A stretch of 64,000 nucleotides of DNA. It comes from Burkholderia sp. Bp8992 (lineage in GTDB: Bacteria; Pseudomonadota; Gammaproteobacteria; Burkholderiales; Burkholderiaceae). The position numbers were made by a program, and so were the translations under genes. The first letter of the stretch is position 1. The number at the start of each line of letters is the position of its first letter. The stretch spans positions 20,489 to 84,488 of the forward strand of contig NZ_QTQI01000033.1 in NCBI RefSeq assembly GCF_003853705.1, given 5' to 3'. Below are positions 18,751 to 28,021 of the stretch, piece after piece. The notes under the pieces are model-generated. The model was not told the origin of the DNA. It made no database searches and worked only from the letters and a program-made list of their open reading frames with translations.

Positions 18751-19311
18751 CTACGCGCCGCGCAGCGACTTCAGCCGGTGCGAGAACTTCTGCCGGAATT
18801 TCGCGAGCTTCGGCCCGATCACGACCGAGCAGTAGCCCTGCCCGGGGTTCCGCGCGTAATAGTTCTGGTGATAGTCCTCGGCCGGCCAGTAGTTGCCGTC
18901 GAGCGGCACGACCTGCGTGACGATCGGCTGGCCGAACACCTGCTCGCGCTCCAGCCCGCGGATCACGTCGAGCGCCGTGTCGCGCTGCGCATCCGAATGC
19001 GTGAACACGACCGACCGGTACTGCGTGCCGACGTCGTTGCCCTGCCGGTTCAGCGTGGTCGGATCGTGCGTCGCGAAGAAGATCTCGAGGATCTCGCGAT
19101 AGCCGATGCGCGCCGGATCGAACGTCACGTTGACGACTTCCGCGTGGCCGGTGTCGCCTTCGCAAATGTCGCGGTAGCCGGGATTGCGCGTATGGCCGCC
19201 CGCATAACCCGACTGGACGGCCGTCACGCCGTCGACATCGAGAAACACGGCCTCCGTGCACCAGAAACACCCGCCTCCCAAAGTCGCGGTTTCAAGCATC
19301 TCGTTCCCCAT
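18751..19311 (-). CDS. msrA: Peptide methionine (S)-S-oxide reductase
   Basis: Repairs S-sulfoxides of methionine in proteins with thioredoxin as reductant. The 186-residue protein carries the catalytic motif GGGCFWCTEAVF near its start and the conserved GHAEVVNVTFDP, GTQYRSVVF and EDYHQNYYARNPGQGYC segments. No signal peptide is seen, so it is cytosolic. The start at 19311 has GAGGG about nine bases upstream. An in-frame ATG at 19410 would add a 33-residue Arg-rich leader with no signal-peptide character. Confidence 0.94.
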   Translation of the reverse strand: MGNEMLETATLGGGCFWCTEAVFLDVDGVTAVQSGYAGGHTRNPGYRDICEGDTGHAEVVNVTFDPARIGYREILEIFFATHDPTTLNRQGNDVGTQYRSVVFTHSDAQRDTALDVIRGLEREQVFGQPIVTQVVPLDGNYWPAEDYHQNYYARNPGQGYCSVVIGPKLAKFRQKFSHRLKSLRGA

Positions 19312-19902
19312 GAATTCAGACCCTCGTTGATGACGGCAGCGGCACGCCCGTGCCGGCCGCCGCCGTTCCATCCCGCCGCTGCGCGCCCGTGATACGGGAC
19401 ACCGCGGCACTCCGGCAAGTATCTCACTCGCGCGCGAACCTGGCAGATTACGCAGGTGCCGCGCCCGACTTCCCTGCGCGATTCTCGTCTACACTTAGGC
19501 ACGCGCCAGCGCGGTGGCAAACCCGCCGTCACGCGCGCAGCGTCCGATGCATGCCCGACCCTGATGCAAACATCATCTGCCGGAACATCGCTATGCATGC
19601 CTTGACAGAATTCGCCCGCATCACCCGCCCGGCCGCTGCCGCGTCGCGGGGTGCCGCTTCGACTGCTTCATCACGTTGCCGTGCATCCGTCCCGCTCCCC
19701 GCGCGGCGATCCGGCCTGTCGCCGTTACCCGAGTTCCCCGCTTTCACGATCTGATGCACGGCGCCGCGCGTGGCACCGACACGCGCGTCCGTGCGTCGAT
19801 CGCACCCGCCGGCACGCTGCACGCCGCGCGGCCATCCCGACCCGCACGCCCGCAACGAACGGCCGTGCGTTCACGATCCGAACCCATCGAGGAGGCATCA
19901 CC
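19312..19902. other. Intergenic region between msrA and the SBP56 gene
   Basis: 591 bases with no convincing gene. Short open frames exist on both strands (for example 19350-19754 plus), but their products are Arg/Ala-rich, resemble no family I know and lack a ribosome-binding site. It must hold divergent promoters for msrA and the SBP56 operon. TTGACA at 19602-19607 is a perfect -35, but no matching -10 lies at 16-18 bases. Confidence 0.5.
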
Positions 19903-21309
19903 ATGAGCATGCGGCCTGACCCGACGTTTCACGCTTCTCCCGAGCTTGCAATGCAGGCGCCGGCGGAAGAATTCGCCTATACGTTGTTGCTGAGCCCCGA
20001 TTTTTCCAGACCCGACGCGCTCGCCGTTATCGACGTGAAGCCCGGTTCGCCGACCTACGGGAAAATCGTGCACACGGTGACGATGCCGAACACCGGCGAC
20101 GAGTTTCACCACTTCGGCTGGAATGCGTGCTCGTCGTCGCTGTCGCCGCTGACCGGCCATGCGTTCCTCGAGCGCCGCTTCCTGATCATCCCCGGCCTGC
20201 GCTCGTCGCGCATCTACGTGATCGACACGAAGCCGCACCCGACGCAAGCGCGCATCCACAAGATCATCGAGCCCGACGAAGTCTTCGCGAAGACCGGCTA
20301 TTCGCGCCCGCACACCGTGCACTGCGGCCCCGAAGGCATCTACGTGAGCACGCTCGGCGGCGCGGGCAAGGACGGCACCGACGGCGCGCCCGGCATCTTC
20401 ATCATGGATTGCGAGACGTTCGACGTACTCGGCCGCTGGGAGATCGATCGCGGCTCGCAGGACAAGCACTACGACTTCTGGTGGAACCTGCCGCGCGACT
20501 ACATGGTATCGAGCGAATGGGCGCTGCCGCCGCAATTCGAGAACGGGATCGTCCCCGAGGACCTGCTCGCGAACAAGTACGGGCACCGGCTGCATTTCTG
20601 GGACCTGCGCGCGCGGCGCAACGTGCAGACGATCGATCTCGGCGCGCAGCACCAGATGGCACTCGAGGTGCGGCCCGCGCATGACCCCGCGCGCGAATAC
20701 GGGTTCGTCGGCGTCGTCGTCGATACGACGAATCTCGAAGGCTCGATCTGGACCTGGTGGCGCGAAGGCGGCCAGTTCCATGTGAAGAAGACGGCGACGA
20801 TCCCGGCCGAGCCGGCCGCGGCCGACGAACTGCCGCCGCTGCTGCAAGGATTCGGCGCGGTGCCGCCGCTCGTGACCGACATCGACCTGTCGCTCGACGA
20901 CCGCTTCCTGTACGTGTCGTGCTGGGGCACCGGCGAGATGCGCCAGTACGACGTGTCGGATCCGCACAATCCGGTGCTCGCGGGGTCGGTCCGCATCGGC
21001 GGCATCGCGCGCCGTGCGCCGCACTCGAACGGCCGCACGTTCGCGGGCGGCCCGCAGATGGTCGAGATCAGCCGCGACGGCCGGCGCGTGTACTGGACCA
21101 ACTCGCTGTATTCGACGTGGGACGACCAGTTCTATCCGGACGGCGTGCCGGGCGCGCAGGTGCTCGCGCATGCGGGGCCGGACGGCGGGCTGACGCTCGC
21201 CGACGACTACTGGGTCGAATTCCCCGACGGCTACCGCGCGCACCAGATCCGGCTCGAAGGCGGCGACTGCTCGACCGACTCGTTCTGCTATCCGTCGGTC
21301 AAGCGTTGA
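19903..21309 (+). CDS. SBP56-family selenium-binding protein / methanethiol oxidase homologue
   Basis: A 468-residue beta-propeller protein of the SBP56 family, which includes human SELENBP1 and bacterial methanethiol oxidase (methanethiol to formaldehyde, H2S and H2O2, copper-dependent). Conserved segments are GDEFHHFGWNACSSS, RPHTVHCGPEGIYVSTLGG, DKHYDFWWNLPRDYMVSSEW, RFLYVSCWGTGEMRQYDVSDP and the C-terminal HQIRLEGGDCSTDSF. Cys76 matches the selenium-binding cysteine of animal homologues, but the second Cys of CSSC is Ser here. There is no signal peptide, so it appears cytosolic, unlike periplasmic methanethiol oxidases. The start at 19903 follows GGAGGCATC. Its stop overlaps the TTG start of the next gene. 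Confidence 0.9.
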   Translation: MSMRPDPTFHASPELAMQAPAEEFAYTLLLSPDFSRPDALAVIDVKPGSPTYGKIVHTVTMPNTGDEFHHFGWNACSSSLSPLTGHAFLERRFLIIPGLRSSRIYVIDTKPHPTQARIHKIIEPDEVFAKTGYSRPHTVHCGPEGIYVSTLGGAGKDGTDGAPGIFIMDCETFDVLGRWEIDRGSQDKHYDFWWNLPRDYMVSSEWALPPQFENGIVPEDLLANKYGHRLHFWDLRARRNVQTIDLGAQHQMALEVRPAHDPAREYGFVGVVVDTTNLEGSIWTWWREGGQFHVKKTATIPAEPAAADELPPLLQGFGAVPPLVTDIDLSLDDRFLYVSCWGTGEMRQYDVSDPHNPVLAGSVRIGGIARRAPHSNGRTFAGGPQMVEISRDGRRVYWTNSLYSTWDDQFYPDGVPGAQVLAHAGPDGGLTLADDYWVEFPDGYRAHQIRLEGGDCSTDSFCYPSVKR

Positions 21310-21971
21310 GCGCCGGCCTGCACGCGCAGGCCGCCCTGTGGGCGGCCGTGCTCGCGAGCGGCGTCTACCACGGGCTCAATCCCGCGATGGGCTGGCCGCT
21401 CGCGGTGTCGAACGCGCTGATGACGCGCCGCGGCACCGCGCTCGTCGCGGCGCTCGGCTATCTCGCGCTCGGCCACGCGCTCGCGGTGTTCGCGGTAATG
21501 CTGCCGTTCGGGCTGCTCGCCGCGCTGCTCGCGTGGCAGTCGGCGATCCGGATCGGCGCGAGCGCGCTCGTGATCGGCTTCGGCGCCGTGCTGCTGATCC
21601 GGCGCCGGCATCCCCGTGCGCTCGCACGGATCCCGCCGGCGCGGCTCGGCCTGTGGTCGTTCGCGATCGCGATCGCGCACGGCGCGGGGCTGATGCTGGT
21701 GCCGATCTACCTCGGGCTGTGCGGGCTCGACCGCGATGCCGGCCACCGTGCGGCCGCCATGCTCGTCGATGCGCATCTCGGGATGGCGCTCGTCGTCGCG
21801 GCCGTGCACGCGGCCGCGATGATCGCCGCCGGCGGCGGGCTCGCATGGCTCGTGTACCGCTATCTCGGGCTGAAGTTCGTGTCGCGGAGCTGGTTCAATC
21901 TCGACGCGGTGTGGGCATCGAGCCTGATCGTGACGGGCGCGCTGTCGCTCGGACTGGCGGCGTCGCAATAG
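21306..21971 (+). CDS. Polytopic membrane protein coupled to the SBP56 gene
   Basis: A 221-residue protein with about six membrane segments that I cannot assign to a named family with confidence. The start is the TTG at 21306, which overlaps the SBP56 stop as TTGA; no ATG is available at the right place, and the hydrophobic sequence begins at once (SAGLHAQAALWAAVLASGVYHGLNPAMGWP). Histidines recur inside or beside the membrane segments: YHGLNP, LGHALAV, IAHGAG, DAHLG and VHAAA. The HGLNP and AHG motifs recall metal-transport families such as NicO or HupE/UreJ, but this is only a resemblance. Tight coupling suggests a job with the SBP56 protein, perhaps metal supply. Confidence 0.78.
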   Translation: MSAGLHAQAALWAAVLASGVYHGLNPAMGWPLAVSNALMTRRGTALVAALGYLALGHALAVFAVMLPFGLLAALLAWQSAIRIGASALVIGFGAVLLIRRRHPRALARIPPARLGLWSFAIAIAHGAGLMLVPIYLGLCGLDRDAGHRAAAMLVDAHLGMALVVAAVHAAAMIAAGGGLAWLVYRYLGLKFVSRSWFNLDAVWASSLIVTGALSLGLAASQ

Positions 21972-22272
21972 TGCGGTGGTCGACGGCCGGTGGGATGCGG
22001 CGGCGCCAGTCCGAACGGCGGCGCCGCACGAAAACACGACGGAACGGCCACGCCGGCTACCTGCAGCGGCACATCGAGCAACGCGCCGCAGTGTTCGCTA
22101 CGCCACCCTGCCTCCGCAATGCGCCGTCCGGCCGGGCTCGACGGCCCCGATTCCGCTAAAATCGGGCCATGCGCACCCCTTCCCAATCGACCGCCTTGTC
22201 GCCTTTCGTCCGCCGTGCCCGCCCCACCCGCGTCGCGCCGCGCCTGCCCGTCCCGTTCCGGATGGCGGCCCG
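21972..22272. other. Intergenic region before the flavin reductase gene
   Basis: 301 bases without a supported gene. A TAAAAT at 22157-22162 is a fair -10 element on the plus strand, but the -35 position is GC-rich and does not match. I see no repeat or hairpin of note. Confidence 0.4.
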
Positions 22273-22782
22273 ATGAGCCGCGCCAACCCGCCGGATTTCG
22301 ACGCGACGGCCTTCCGGCAGGCACTCGGCCAGTTCGCGACGGGCGTGACGGTGATCACGACGCGCGCGCCGTCCGGCCAGCTGATCGGCATCACCGCCAG
22401 CTCGTTCAACTCGGTCTCGCTCGATCCGCCGCTCGTGCTGTGGAGCCTCGCGCACAAATCGGCGTCGACGCCCGTGTTCCGCGGCAACAGCCATTACGTG
22501 GTGAACGTGCTCGCGGCCTCGCAGCTCGACCTGTGCAAGCGCTTCTCGACCTACAAGGGCGACCGCTTCGAAGGGATCGCGCATGCGGCCGGCAACTCGG
22601 GCATGCCCGTGCTCGACGGCGCGCTCGCGTGGTTCGAATGCCACAACCGCAGCCGCTACGATGAAGGCGACCACGTGATCTTCGTCGGCGAAGTCGAACG
22701 CTGCGGCGTGCGCGCGGTATCGGACACGGCGCCGCCGCTCGTGTTCCACGGCGGCGGCTTCCACGGCCTCACACCGCTTTGA
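22273..22782 (+). CDS. Flavin reductase family protein
   Basis: A 169-residue split-barrel flavin reductase-like protein. It opens with FRQALGQFATGVTVITTRAPSGQLIGITASSFNSVSLDPPLVLWSL, the FMN-binding pattern of HpaC/two-component monooxygenase reductases. It ends with GDHVIFVGEVERCGV and [10 protein letters not shown]. It would supply reduced flavin to a monooxygenase, but no oxygenase component is next to it, so its partner is unknown. It could have arisen as a partner of aromatic catabolism in this region. Its last 14 bases overlap the end of convergent kynR. Confidence 0.88.
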   Translation: MSRANPPDFDATAFRQALGQFATGVTVITTRAPSGQLIGITASSFNSVSLDPPLVLWSLAHKSASTPVFRGNSHYVVNVLAASQLDLCKRFSTYKGDRFEGIAHAAGNSGMPVLDGALAWFECHNRSRYDEGDHVIFVGEVERCGVRAVSDTAPPLVFHGGGFHGLTPL

Positions 22783-23269
22783 TCGCTCCCGTGCGCGCCA
22801 GCCCGACCGGCGCGCCGGCTTCATCCTTCAGCGTCTGCAGCACGATGTTCGACCGGATGTCCATCACGCCCGGCGCCTTGTAGAGCCGGTTCAGCACGAA
22901 ATCCGAATAGTGCTTGAGGTTATGCGCGAGCACGCGCAGCAGATAGTGGCTCTCGCCCGTCACGACGAACGCGCCGACCACCTCCGGCCATTCGCGCAGC
23001 GCTTCCGCGAAGCGCTCGTGCCATTGATTCTCTTCGTTGCGCATCGACACCTGCACGAATGCCTCGAGCTCGAAGCCGAGCTTCTCGCGGCTCAGGCACG
23101 CGCGATAGTGCTCGATCACGCCCTGCTCCTCGAGCAGGCGCATGCGGCGCAGGCAGGCGGATGGCGAAAGCGAGATACGTTCCGCCAGGTCGAGATTGCT
23201 GATTCTGCCCTCCTCCTGCAATACCGCCAGAATCCGGCAGTCGGTGGCATCGAGCGTGATCGCGTGCAT
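22769..23269 (-). CDS. kynR: Lrp/AsnC-family regulator of kynurenine genes
   Basis: A 166-residue regulator with an N-terminal winged helix ([42 protein letters not shown]) and a C-terminal RAM ligand-binding domain ([33 protein letters not shown]). It lies head to head with kynB, 130 bases away. In Pseudomonas aeruginosa the Lrp-type KynR beside kynBU activates the pathway in response to kynurenine, and the same role is inferred here from position and family. It converges with the flavin reductase gene with a 14-base overlap of coding ends. Confidence 0.9.
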   Translation of the reverse strand: MHAITLDATDCRILAVLQEEGRISNLDLAERISLSPSACLRRMRLLEEQGVIEHYRACLSREKLGFELEAFVQVSMRNEENQWHERFAEALREWPEVVGAFVVTGESHYLLRVLAHNLKHYSDFVLNRLYKAPGVMDIRSNIVLQTLKDEAGAPVGLARTGAIKAV

Positions 23270-23307
23270 TTTTGGTCCCCGTTTTCCCTCTGAGTCGAAT
23301 TATCTGC

Positions 23308-23322
23308 CAATCCGGCGGATTG
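23308..23322. promoter_or_regulatory. Dyad in the kynR-kynB intergenic region
   Basis: CAATCC and GGATTG form a perfect six-base inverted repeat around GGC, in the 130-base AT-richer gap between divergent kynR and kynB. It is the clearest dyad there and a candidate KynR site. Lrp-type regulators often bind imperfect 15-base dyads, which this resembles in length. No binding data are implied. Confidence 0.4.
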
Positions 23323-23399
23323 TCCATGTTTATTTCGCAAGCACTTTCTGCGAGCGTCCACCTATCATTCGAAGGATCGACTCATCGAAACGTCATGCC

Positions 23400-24041
23400 A
23401 TGGACACACTCTGGGACATCTCCCCGCCGGTCAGCCCCGCCACCCCCGTGTGGCCGGGCGATACGCCGGTTTCCGTCGAACGCGTGTGGCGGATGGAGGC
23501 CGGCTCGCCGGTCAACGTCGCGCGCCTGACGCTGTCGCCGCACACGGGCGCGCACTGCGACGCGCCGCTGCACTACGACGCCGACGGCGCACCGATCGGT
23601 GCCGTGCCGCTCGACACCTATCTCGGCCCGTGCCGCGTGATCCATTGCATCGGCGCGTCGCCCGTCGTGCGACCGGCCGATGTGGAAGCCGCGCTCGACG
23701 GCGTGCCGCCGCGCGTGCTGCTGCGCACGTATGCGCGCGCCGCGGTCGAACAATGGGACAGCGCTTTCTGCGCGGTCGCGCCCGAGACCGTCGACCTGCT
23801 CGCCGCGCATGGCGTGAAGCTGATCGGCATCGATACGCCGTCGCTCGACCCGCAGGAATCGAAGACGATGGATGCGCATCGCCGCGTACGCGCACACCGG
23901 ATGGCGATCCTCGAAGGCATCGTGCTCGACGACGTGCCGCCCGGCGACTACGAACTGATCGCACTGCCGCTGAAATTCGCGACGCTCGACGCGAGCCCCG
24001 TGCGCGCGGTGCTGCGCGCGCTGCCCGCGCAGGCTTCCTGA
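23400..24041 (+). CDS. kynB: Kynurenine formamidase
   Basis: Metal-dependent hydrolase that converts N-formylkynurenine to kynurenine and formate, the second step of tryptophan breakdown to anthranilate. The 213-residue protein is of the bacterial cyclase-like type. It has [19 protein letters not shown] at the start, the metal-ligand motif [13 protein letters not shown], and GIDTPSLDP and [16 protein letters not shown] near the end. The start at 23400 ([10 protein letters not shown]) matches the family. It leads the kynB-kynU-kynA operon, with kynU 24 bases downstream. Confidence 0.95.
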   Translation: MDTLWDISPPVSPATPVWPGDTPVSVERVWRMEAGSPVNVARLTLSPHTGAHCDAPLHYDADGAPIGAVPLDTYLGPCRVIHCIGASPVVRPADVEAALDGVPPRVLLRTYARAAVEQWDSAFCAVAPETVDLLAAHGVKLIGIDTPSLDPQESKTMDAHRRVRAHRMAILEGIVLDDVPPGDYELIALPLKFATLDASPVRAVLRALPAQAS

Positions 24042-24065
24042 TTACCCAACCTACGACCCCACATC

Positions 24066-25322
24066 ATGATGATCAAGACCCGTGAAGACGCGCTCGCGCT
24101 CGACCGCGACGACCCGCTTGCCCCGCTGCGCGACCAGTTCTCGCTGCCCGACGGCGTGATCTACCTCGACGGCAACTCGCTCGGCGCGCAACCGAGCGCA
24201 TCGGCCGCGCGCGCGCAGCAGGTGATCGGCGCCGAATGGGGCGAAGGCCTGATCCGCAGCTGGAATACGGCCGGCTGGTTCGCGCTGCCGCGCCGGCTCG
24301 GCGACAAGCTCGCGACGCTGATCGGCGGCGCGCCCGGCGAGACGGTCGTCACCGACACGATCTCGATCAACCTGTTCAAGCTGCTGTCGGCGATGCTGCG
24401 CCACCAGGCCGAGCGCGCGCCGGAGCGCCGCGTGATCGTGTCGGAACGCTCGAACTTCCCGACCGACCTGTATATCGCGCAGGGGCTGATCGAACAGCTC
24501 GGCGGCGGCTACGAGCTGCGCCTGATCGACGATCCGGCCGACCTGCCGGCCGCGCTCGGCGCGGACACGGCCGTCGCGATGATCACGCACGTGAACTACC
24601 GCACCGGCTACATGCACGACATGCCGGCCGTCACGCAGCTCGTGCACGACGCGGGCGCGCTGATGCTGTGGGATCTCGCGCACTCGGCCGGCGCGGTGCC
24701 GGTCGACCTGAACGGCGCGCGCGCGGACGGCGCGGTCGGCTGCACGTACAAGTACCTGAACGGCGGCCCCGGCTCGCCCGCGTTCGTGTGGGTGCCGCAG
24801 CGCCATCTCGCACATTTCTCGCAGCCGCTGTCCGGCTGGTGGGGCCACCGCGCACCGTTCGCGATGCAGCCGGCCTTCGCGCCCGATCCGGGCATCGCGC
24901 GCTTCCTGTGCGGCACGCAGCCGATCGTGTCGATGTCGATGGTCGAATGCGGGCTCGACGTGTTCCTGCAGACCGACATGCACGCGATCCGCCGCAAGTC
25001 GCTCGCGCTGACCGACGCGTTCATCGCGCTTGTCGAAGCACGCTGCGCAGGCTTGTCGCTGAAGCTCGTCACGCCGCGCGCGCATCACCAGCGCGGCTCG
25101 CAGGCGAGCTTCGAGCATCCGCACGGCTACGAAGTGATGCAGGCGCTGATCGCGCGCGGCGTGATCGGCGACTACCGCGAGCCGTACGTGCTGCGCTTCG
25201 GCTTCACGCCGCTCTATACGCGCTTCGCCGACGTGTGGGATGCCGTCGAGACGCTGCGCGACATCCTCGCCACCGGTGCGTGGAAGGCACCCGAATTCGC
25301 CGAACGCGGCGCGGTGACCTGA
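24066..25322 (+). CDS. kynU: Kynureninase
   Basis: Pyridoxal-phosphate enzyme that splits kynurenine into anthranilate and alanine. The 418-residue protein shows the fold-type I pattern with [27 protein letters not shown], and the PLP-lysine motif [20 protein letters not shown]. Substrate segments are [12 protein letters not shown] and [17 protein letters not shown]. The start may be the first (24066) or second ATG (24069) of ATGATG. It lies between kynB and kynA on the same transcript. In the B. cepacia complex the anthranilate can feed catechol or quinolone signal synthesis; those genes are not in the window. Confidence 0.95.
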   Translation: MMIKTREDALALDRDDPLAPLRDQFSLPDGVIYLDGNSLGAQPSASAARAQQVIGAEWGEGLIRSWNTAGWFALPRRLGDKLATLIGGAPGETVVTDTISINLFKLLSAMLRHQAERAPERRVIVSERSNFPTDLYIAQGLIEQLGGGYELRLIDDPADLPAALGADTAVAMITHVNYRTGYMHDMPAVTQLVHDAGALMLWDLAHSAGAVPVDLNGARADGAVGCTYKYLNGGPGSPAFVWVPQRHLAHFSQPLSGWWGHRAPFAMQPAFAPDPGIARFLCGTQPIVSMSMVECGLDVFLQTDMHAIRRKSLALTDAFIALVEARCAGLSLKLVTPRAHHQRGSQASFEHPHGYEVMQALIARGVIGDYREPYVLRFGFTPLYTRFADVWDAVETLRDILATGAWKAPEFAERGAVT

Positions 25323-25397
25323 CCGGTTTTGCGCGGCGCGCCGCCGTTGCATGCGGATCGCGCGCCACGCGTTCGTCATTCAAATCTGGAGAAAGTC

Positions 25398-26348
25398 GTG
25401 AATTCTGGTCATATGCAGCCACCCGGCGGCGACGCGCCGGCGGGCTGCCCGTTCTCGGGCGCACGCGCCGCACAACCGGCGCAAGCCGCGCATGAAGCGC
25501 CGCACGTGCCGGGCGAAGCCGACACGCAAGCCGGCTGGCACAACGCGCAGCTCGATTTCTCGAAGTCGATGAGCTATGGCGACTACCTGTCGCTGAATTC
25601 GATCCTCGACGCACAGCATCCGCTGTCGCCCGATCACAACGAGATGCTGTTCATCATCCAGCATCAGACGAGCGAGCTGTGGATGAAGCTCGCGCTGTTC
25701 GAACTGCGCGGCGCGCTCGACGCGGTGCGCACCGACGCGCTGCCGCCCGCGTTCAAGATGCTCGCGCGCGTGTCGCGCATCCTCGAGCAGCTGGTGCAGG
25801 CGTGGAACGTGCTGTCGACGATGACGCCGTCCGAATACTCGGCAATGCGGCCGTATCTCGGCCAGTCGTCGGGCTTCCAGTCGTACCAGTATCGCCAGCT
25901 CGAATTCCTGCTGGGCAACAAGAACGTCCAGATGCTGCAGCCGCATGCGCATCGGCCCGACATCCTCGAACAGGTGCGCGCGACGCTCGAAGCGCCGTCG
26001 TTCTACGACGAAGTCGTGCGCCTGCTCGCGCGGCGCGGATTCCCGATCGCGCCGGAGCGGCTCGATCGCGACTGGACGCAGCCGACGCGGCACGACGAGA
26101 CGGTCGAAGCCGCGTGGCTCAAGGTGTATCGCCACCCGCAGCAGCACTGGGAGCTGTACGAGATGGCCGAGGAACTCGTCGATCTCGAGGATGCGTTCCG
26201 CCAGTGGCGCTTCCGCCACGTGACGACCGTCGAGCGCATCATCGGCTTCAAGCAGGGCACCGGCGGCACGAGCGGCGCGCCGTACCTGCGCAAGATGCTC
26301 GACGTCGTGCTGTTCCCCGAGCTCTGGCACGTGCGCACCACGCTGTAA
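25398..26348 (+). CDS. kynA: Tryptophan 2,3-dioxygenase
   Basis: Haem enzyme that opens the tryptophan indole ring to N-formylkynurenine, the first and controlling step. It shows [44 protein letters not shown], the haem-ligand region [20 protein letters not shown], and [18 protein letters not shown] choose the GTG at 25398 (316 residues) because CTGGAG stands at ideal distance. The ATG at 25413 (311 residues) has no ribosome-binding site. The first 60 residues are a proline/alanine-rich extension. It ends the operon and converges on the MFS gene 20 bases away. Confidence 0.94.
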   Translation: MNSGHMQPPGGDAPAGCPFSGARAAQPAQAAHEAPHVPGEADTQAGWHNAQLDFSKSMSYGDYLSLNSILDAQHPLSPDHNEMLFIIQHQTSELWMKLALFELRGALDAVRTDALPPAFKMLARVSRILEQLVQAWNVLSTMTPSEYSAMRPYLGQSSGFQSYQYRQLEFLLGNKNVQMLQPHAHRPDILEQVRATLEAPSFYDEVVRLLARRGFPIAPERLDRDWTQPTRHDETVEAAWLKVYRHPQQHWELYEMAEELVDLEDAFRQWRFRHVTTVERIIGFKQGTGGTSGAPYLRKMLDVVLFPELWHVRTTL

Positions 26349-26368
26349 CGCACGCCACGCGCCCGCCG

Positions 26369-27766
26369 TCACGACGACGTGCGGGCCAGTTCCTCCCCTT
26401 CGCGCGGCGCCGCCGGCACGCGCGACAGCCGCGGAATGTGCCGCCGCACCCCAAGCAGCGCGACGCATACGACACCCATCGCGACGGCCAGCATTGTCAG
26501 GTACGCACCGGCGCCGCCCGTCGTGATCACGATCGCGCCCGCGAACGCGCTGAGGATCGCGCCGAGCCGGCCGAACGCGAGCGCACTCGCGGTGCCCGTC
26601 GCGCGCACGGCCGTCGGGTAGATGTACGCGCAGAGCGCATACATCGTCGACTGCACGGCGTTGACGAACAGCCCGTGCAGGCCGAGCCCGACGATCAGCC
26701 AGCTCGTATGGCGGCCGGCATCGACCCCCATCAGCCATACCGCGCTCGCCGCGCCGCCGATGCTGCACAGCGCGAGCGGCCAGCGCGACCCCGCATGCGC
26801 GATCGCCCATGCGCACAGCAGCGCGCCGATCACGCCGCCAAGGTTGTACGCGGTGAGCCCCGCGCCCGCGACCGACACGCTCAACCCGCTCGCCGCGAGC
26901 ATCGTCGGCAGCCAGCTGAACGCCGCATACACGGCGAGCAGGCACATGAAGAACGCGCACCACAACGCGATCGTGTCGCGCGCCTGGCCGCTCGCGAACA
27001 GCGCGCCGAAGCCGCCGCGCCCGCCGGCCGCGCGTGCGTCCTTGATGTCGGTGAACACGGTGCCCGGCGCGACCGGCCGTTGCATCCGCGCGAGCAGCGC
27101 GCCGAGTTCCGGCCAGCGTGCGGGGCGTCGCGCGAGATAACGCGGCGATTCGGGCAACGCGCGCACGAGCACGAAGCCGAGCACGAGCGGCAGCGCGCCG
27201 CCCGCGAAGAACAGCCCGCGCCAGCCGTAGCGCGGCAGTACCTCGTGCGCGAACAGGCCGGCCAGCATCCCGCCGAGCGGCACGCAGACGATCGTCGCGG
27301 TCACCATCATCGTGCGGCGCCGCGCGGGCGTGTATTCGGCCGTCATCGTCGTGGCCGTCGGCAGCGCGCCGCCGATCCCAAGCCCCGCGAAGAAGCGCAA
27401 TGTCGCGATCGCCGCGACGTCGGGCGCGAAGCCGATCGCGCAGGTCGCGATCCCGAACAGGAACACGCTGCCGATCACGGCCTGGCGGCGGCCGAAACGA
27501 TCCGCGACGATCCCCGCGCACGCGCTGCCGATGCCCATCCCGATCAGCCCGGCCGCGACGGCCGGCGCGAACGCGCCGCGCGTGATGCCCCACTCGCGGA
27601 TCAGCACGGGAATCGCGAAACCGATCAGCTGGCCGTCGAAGCCGTCGAGCACGATCGCAAGCGCGGCAAGCAGCACCACGCAGCGCTGCATCGTCGTGAA
27701 CGGCCCGTCGTCCAGCGTCGTGCCGATGTCGACCGACGGCGTCGGCAATCCGTCGCGCGTGCTCAT
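26369..27766 (-). CDS. MFS transporter of the aromatic acid:H+ symporter type
   Basis: A 465-residue transporter with twelve predicted membrane segments. It has GFDGQLIGFAIPVLI in segment 1, where AAHS transporters such as PcaK and BenK carry the conserved DGxD/E region. The loop 2-3 motif is GIVADRFGRRQA. It also has LPESPRYLARRPAR and a central cytoplasmic loop. The start at 27766 (MSTRDGLPTP) follows GGGAGG. It is last in the minus-strand run that includes a benzoylformate decarboxylase and aldehyde dehydrogenase, so the likely substrate is the aromatic acid used by that pathway (mandelate or benzoylformate). The exact substrate is inferred. Confidence 0.87.
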   Translation of the reverse strand: MSTRDGLPTPSVDIGTTLDDGPFTTMQRCVVLLAALAIVLDGFDGQLIGFAIPVLIREWGITRGAFAPAVAAGLIGMGIGSACAGIVADRFGRRQAVIGSVFLFGIATCAIGFAPDVAAIATLRFFAGLGIGGALPTATTMTAEYTPARRRTMMVTATIVCVPLGGMLAGLFAHEVLPRYGWRGLFFAGGALPLVLGFVLVRALPESPRYLARRPARWPELGALLARMQRPVAPGTVFTDIKDARAAGGRGGFGALFASGQARDTIALWCAFFMCLLAVYAAFSWLPTMLAASGLSVSVAGAGLTAYNLGGVIGALLCAWAIAHAGSRWPLALCSIGGAASAVWLMGVDAGRHTSWLIVGLGLHGLFVNAVQSTMYALCAYIYPTAVRATGTASALAFGRLGAILSAFAGAIVITTGGAGAYLTMLAVAMGVVCVALLGVRRHIPRLSRVPAAPREGEELARTSS

Positions 27767-28021
27767 GCGGCCTCCCGTGCGCCGCGCGCCGGCGGCAAGG
27801 TGCGCGACCGGCGCGCGGCAAGACAACGGCATTCGATGGCTTTCATGGCGTCTCCAGTTGCCCGGGCTGGCGCGCATGCGCGTGCCCGGATCTCTCGCTG
27901 CGCGGCCGGCGTCGATGCGCCGGTGCCCTCACGATGTCCCATCCGTGACGATCCGGCGCCATCGGCTACCCGTCGTGCGCGCGTCTCGTCGTGCGGCGCC
28001 AGCCGGCCGCCGGCTTGCCGC

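Noticed and set aside
19350-19754. A 134-codon plus-strand frame in the gap before the SBP56 gene
   Set aside because: Composition is that of non-coding GC-rich DNA (Arg/Ala/Ser-rich), with no ribosome-binding site or known motif.
22273-22782. Treating the flavin reductase as part of the kyn operon
   Set aside because: It is on the other side of kynR, converging with it, and kynurenine steps here need no reduced flavin.
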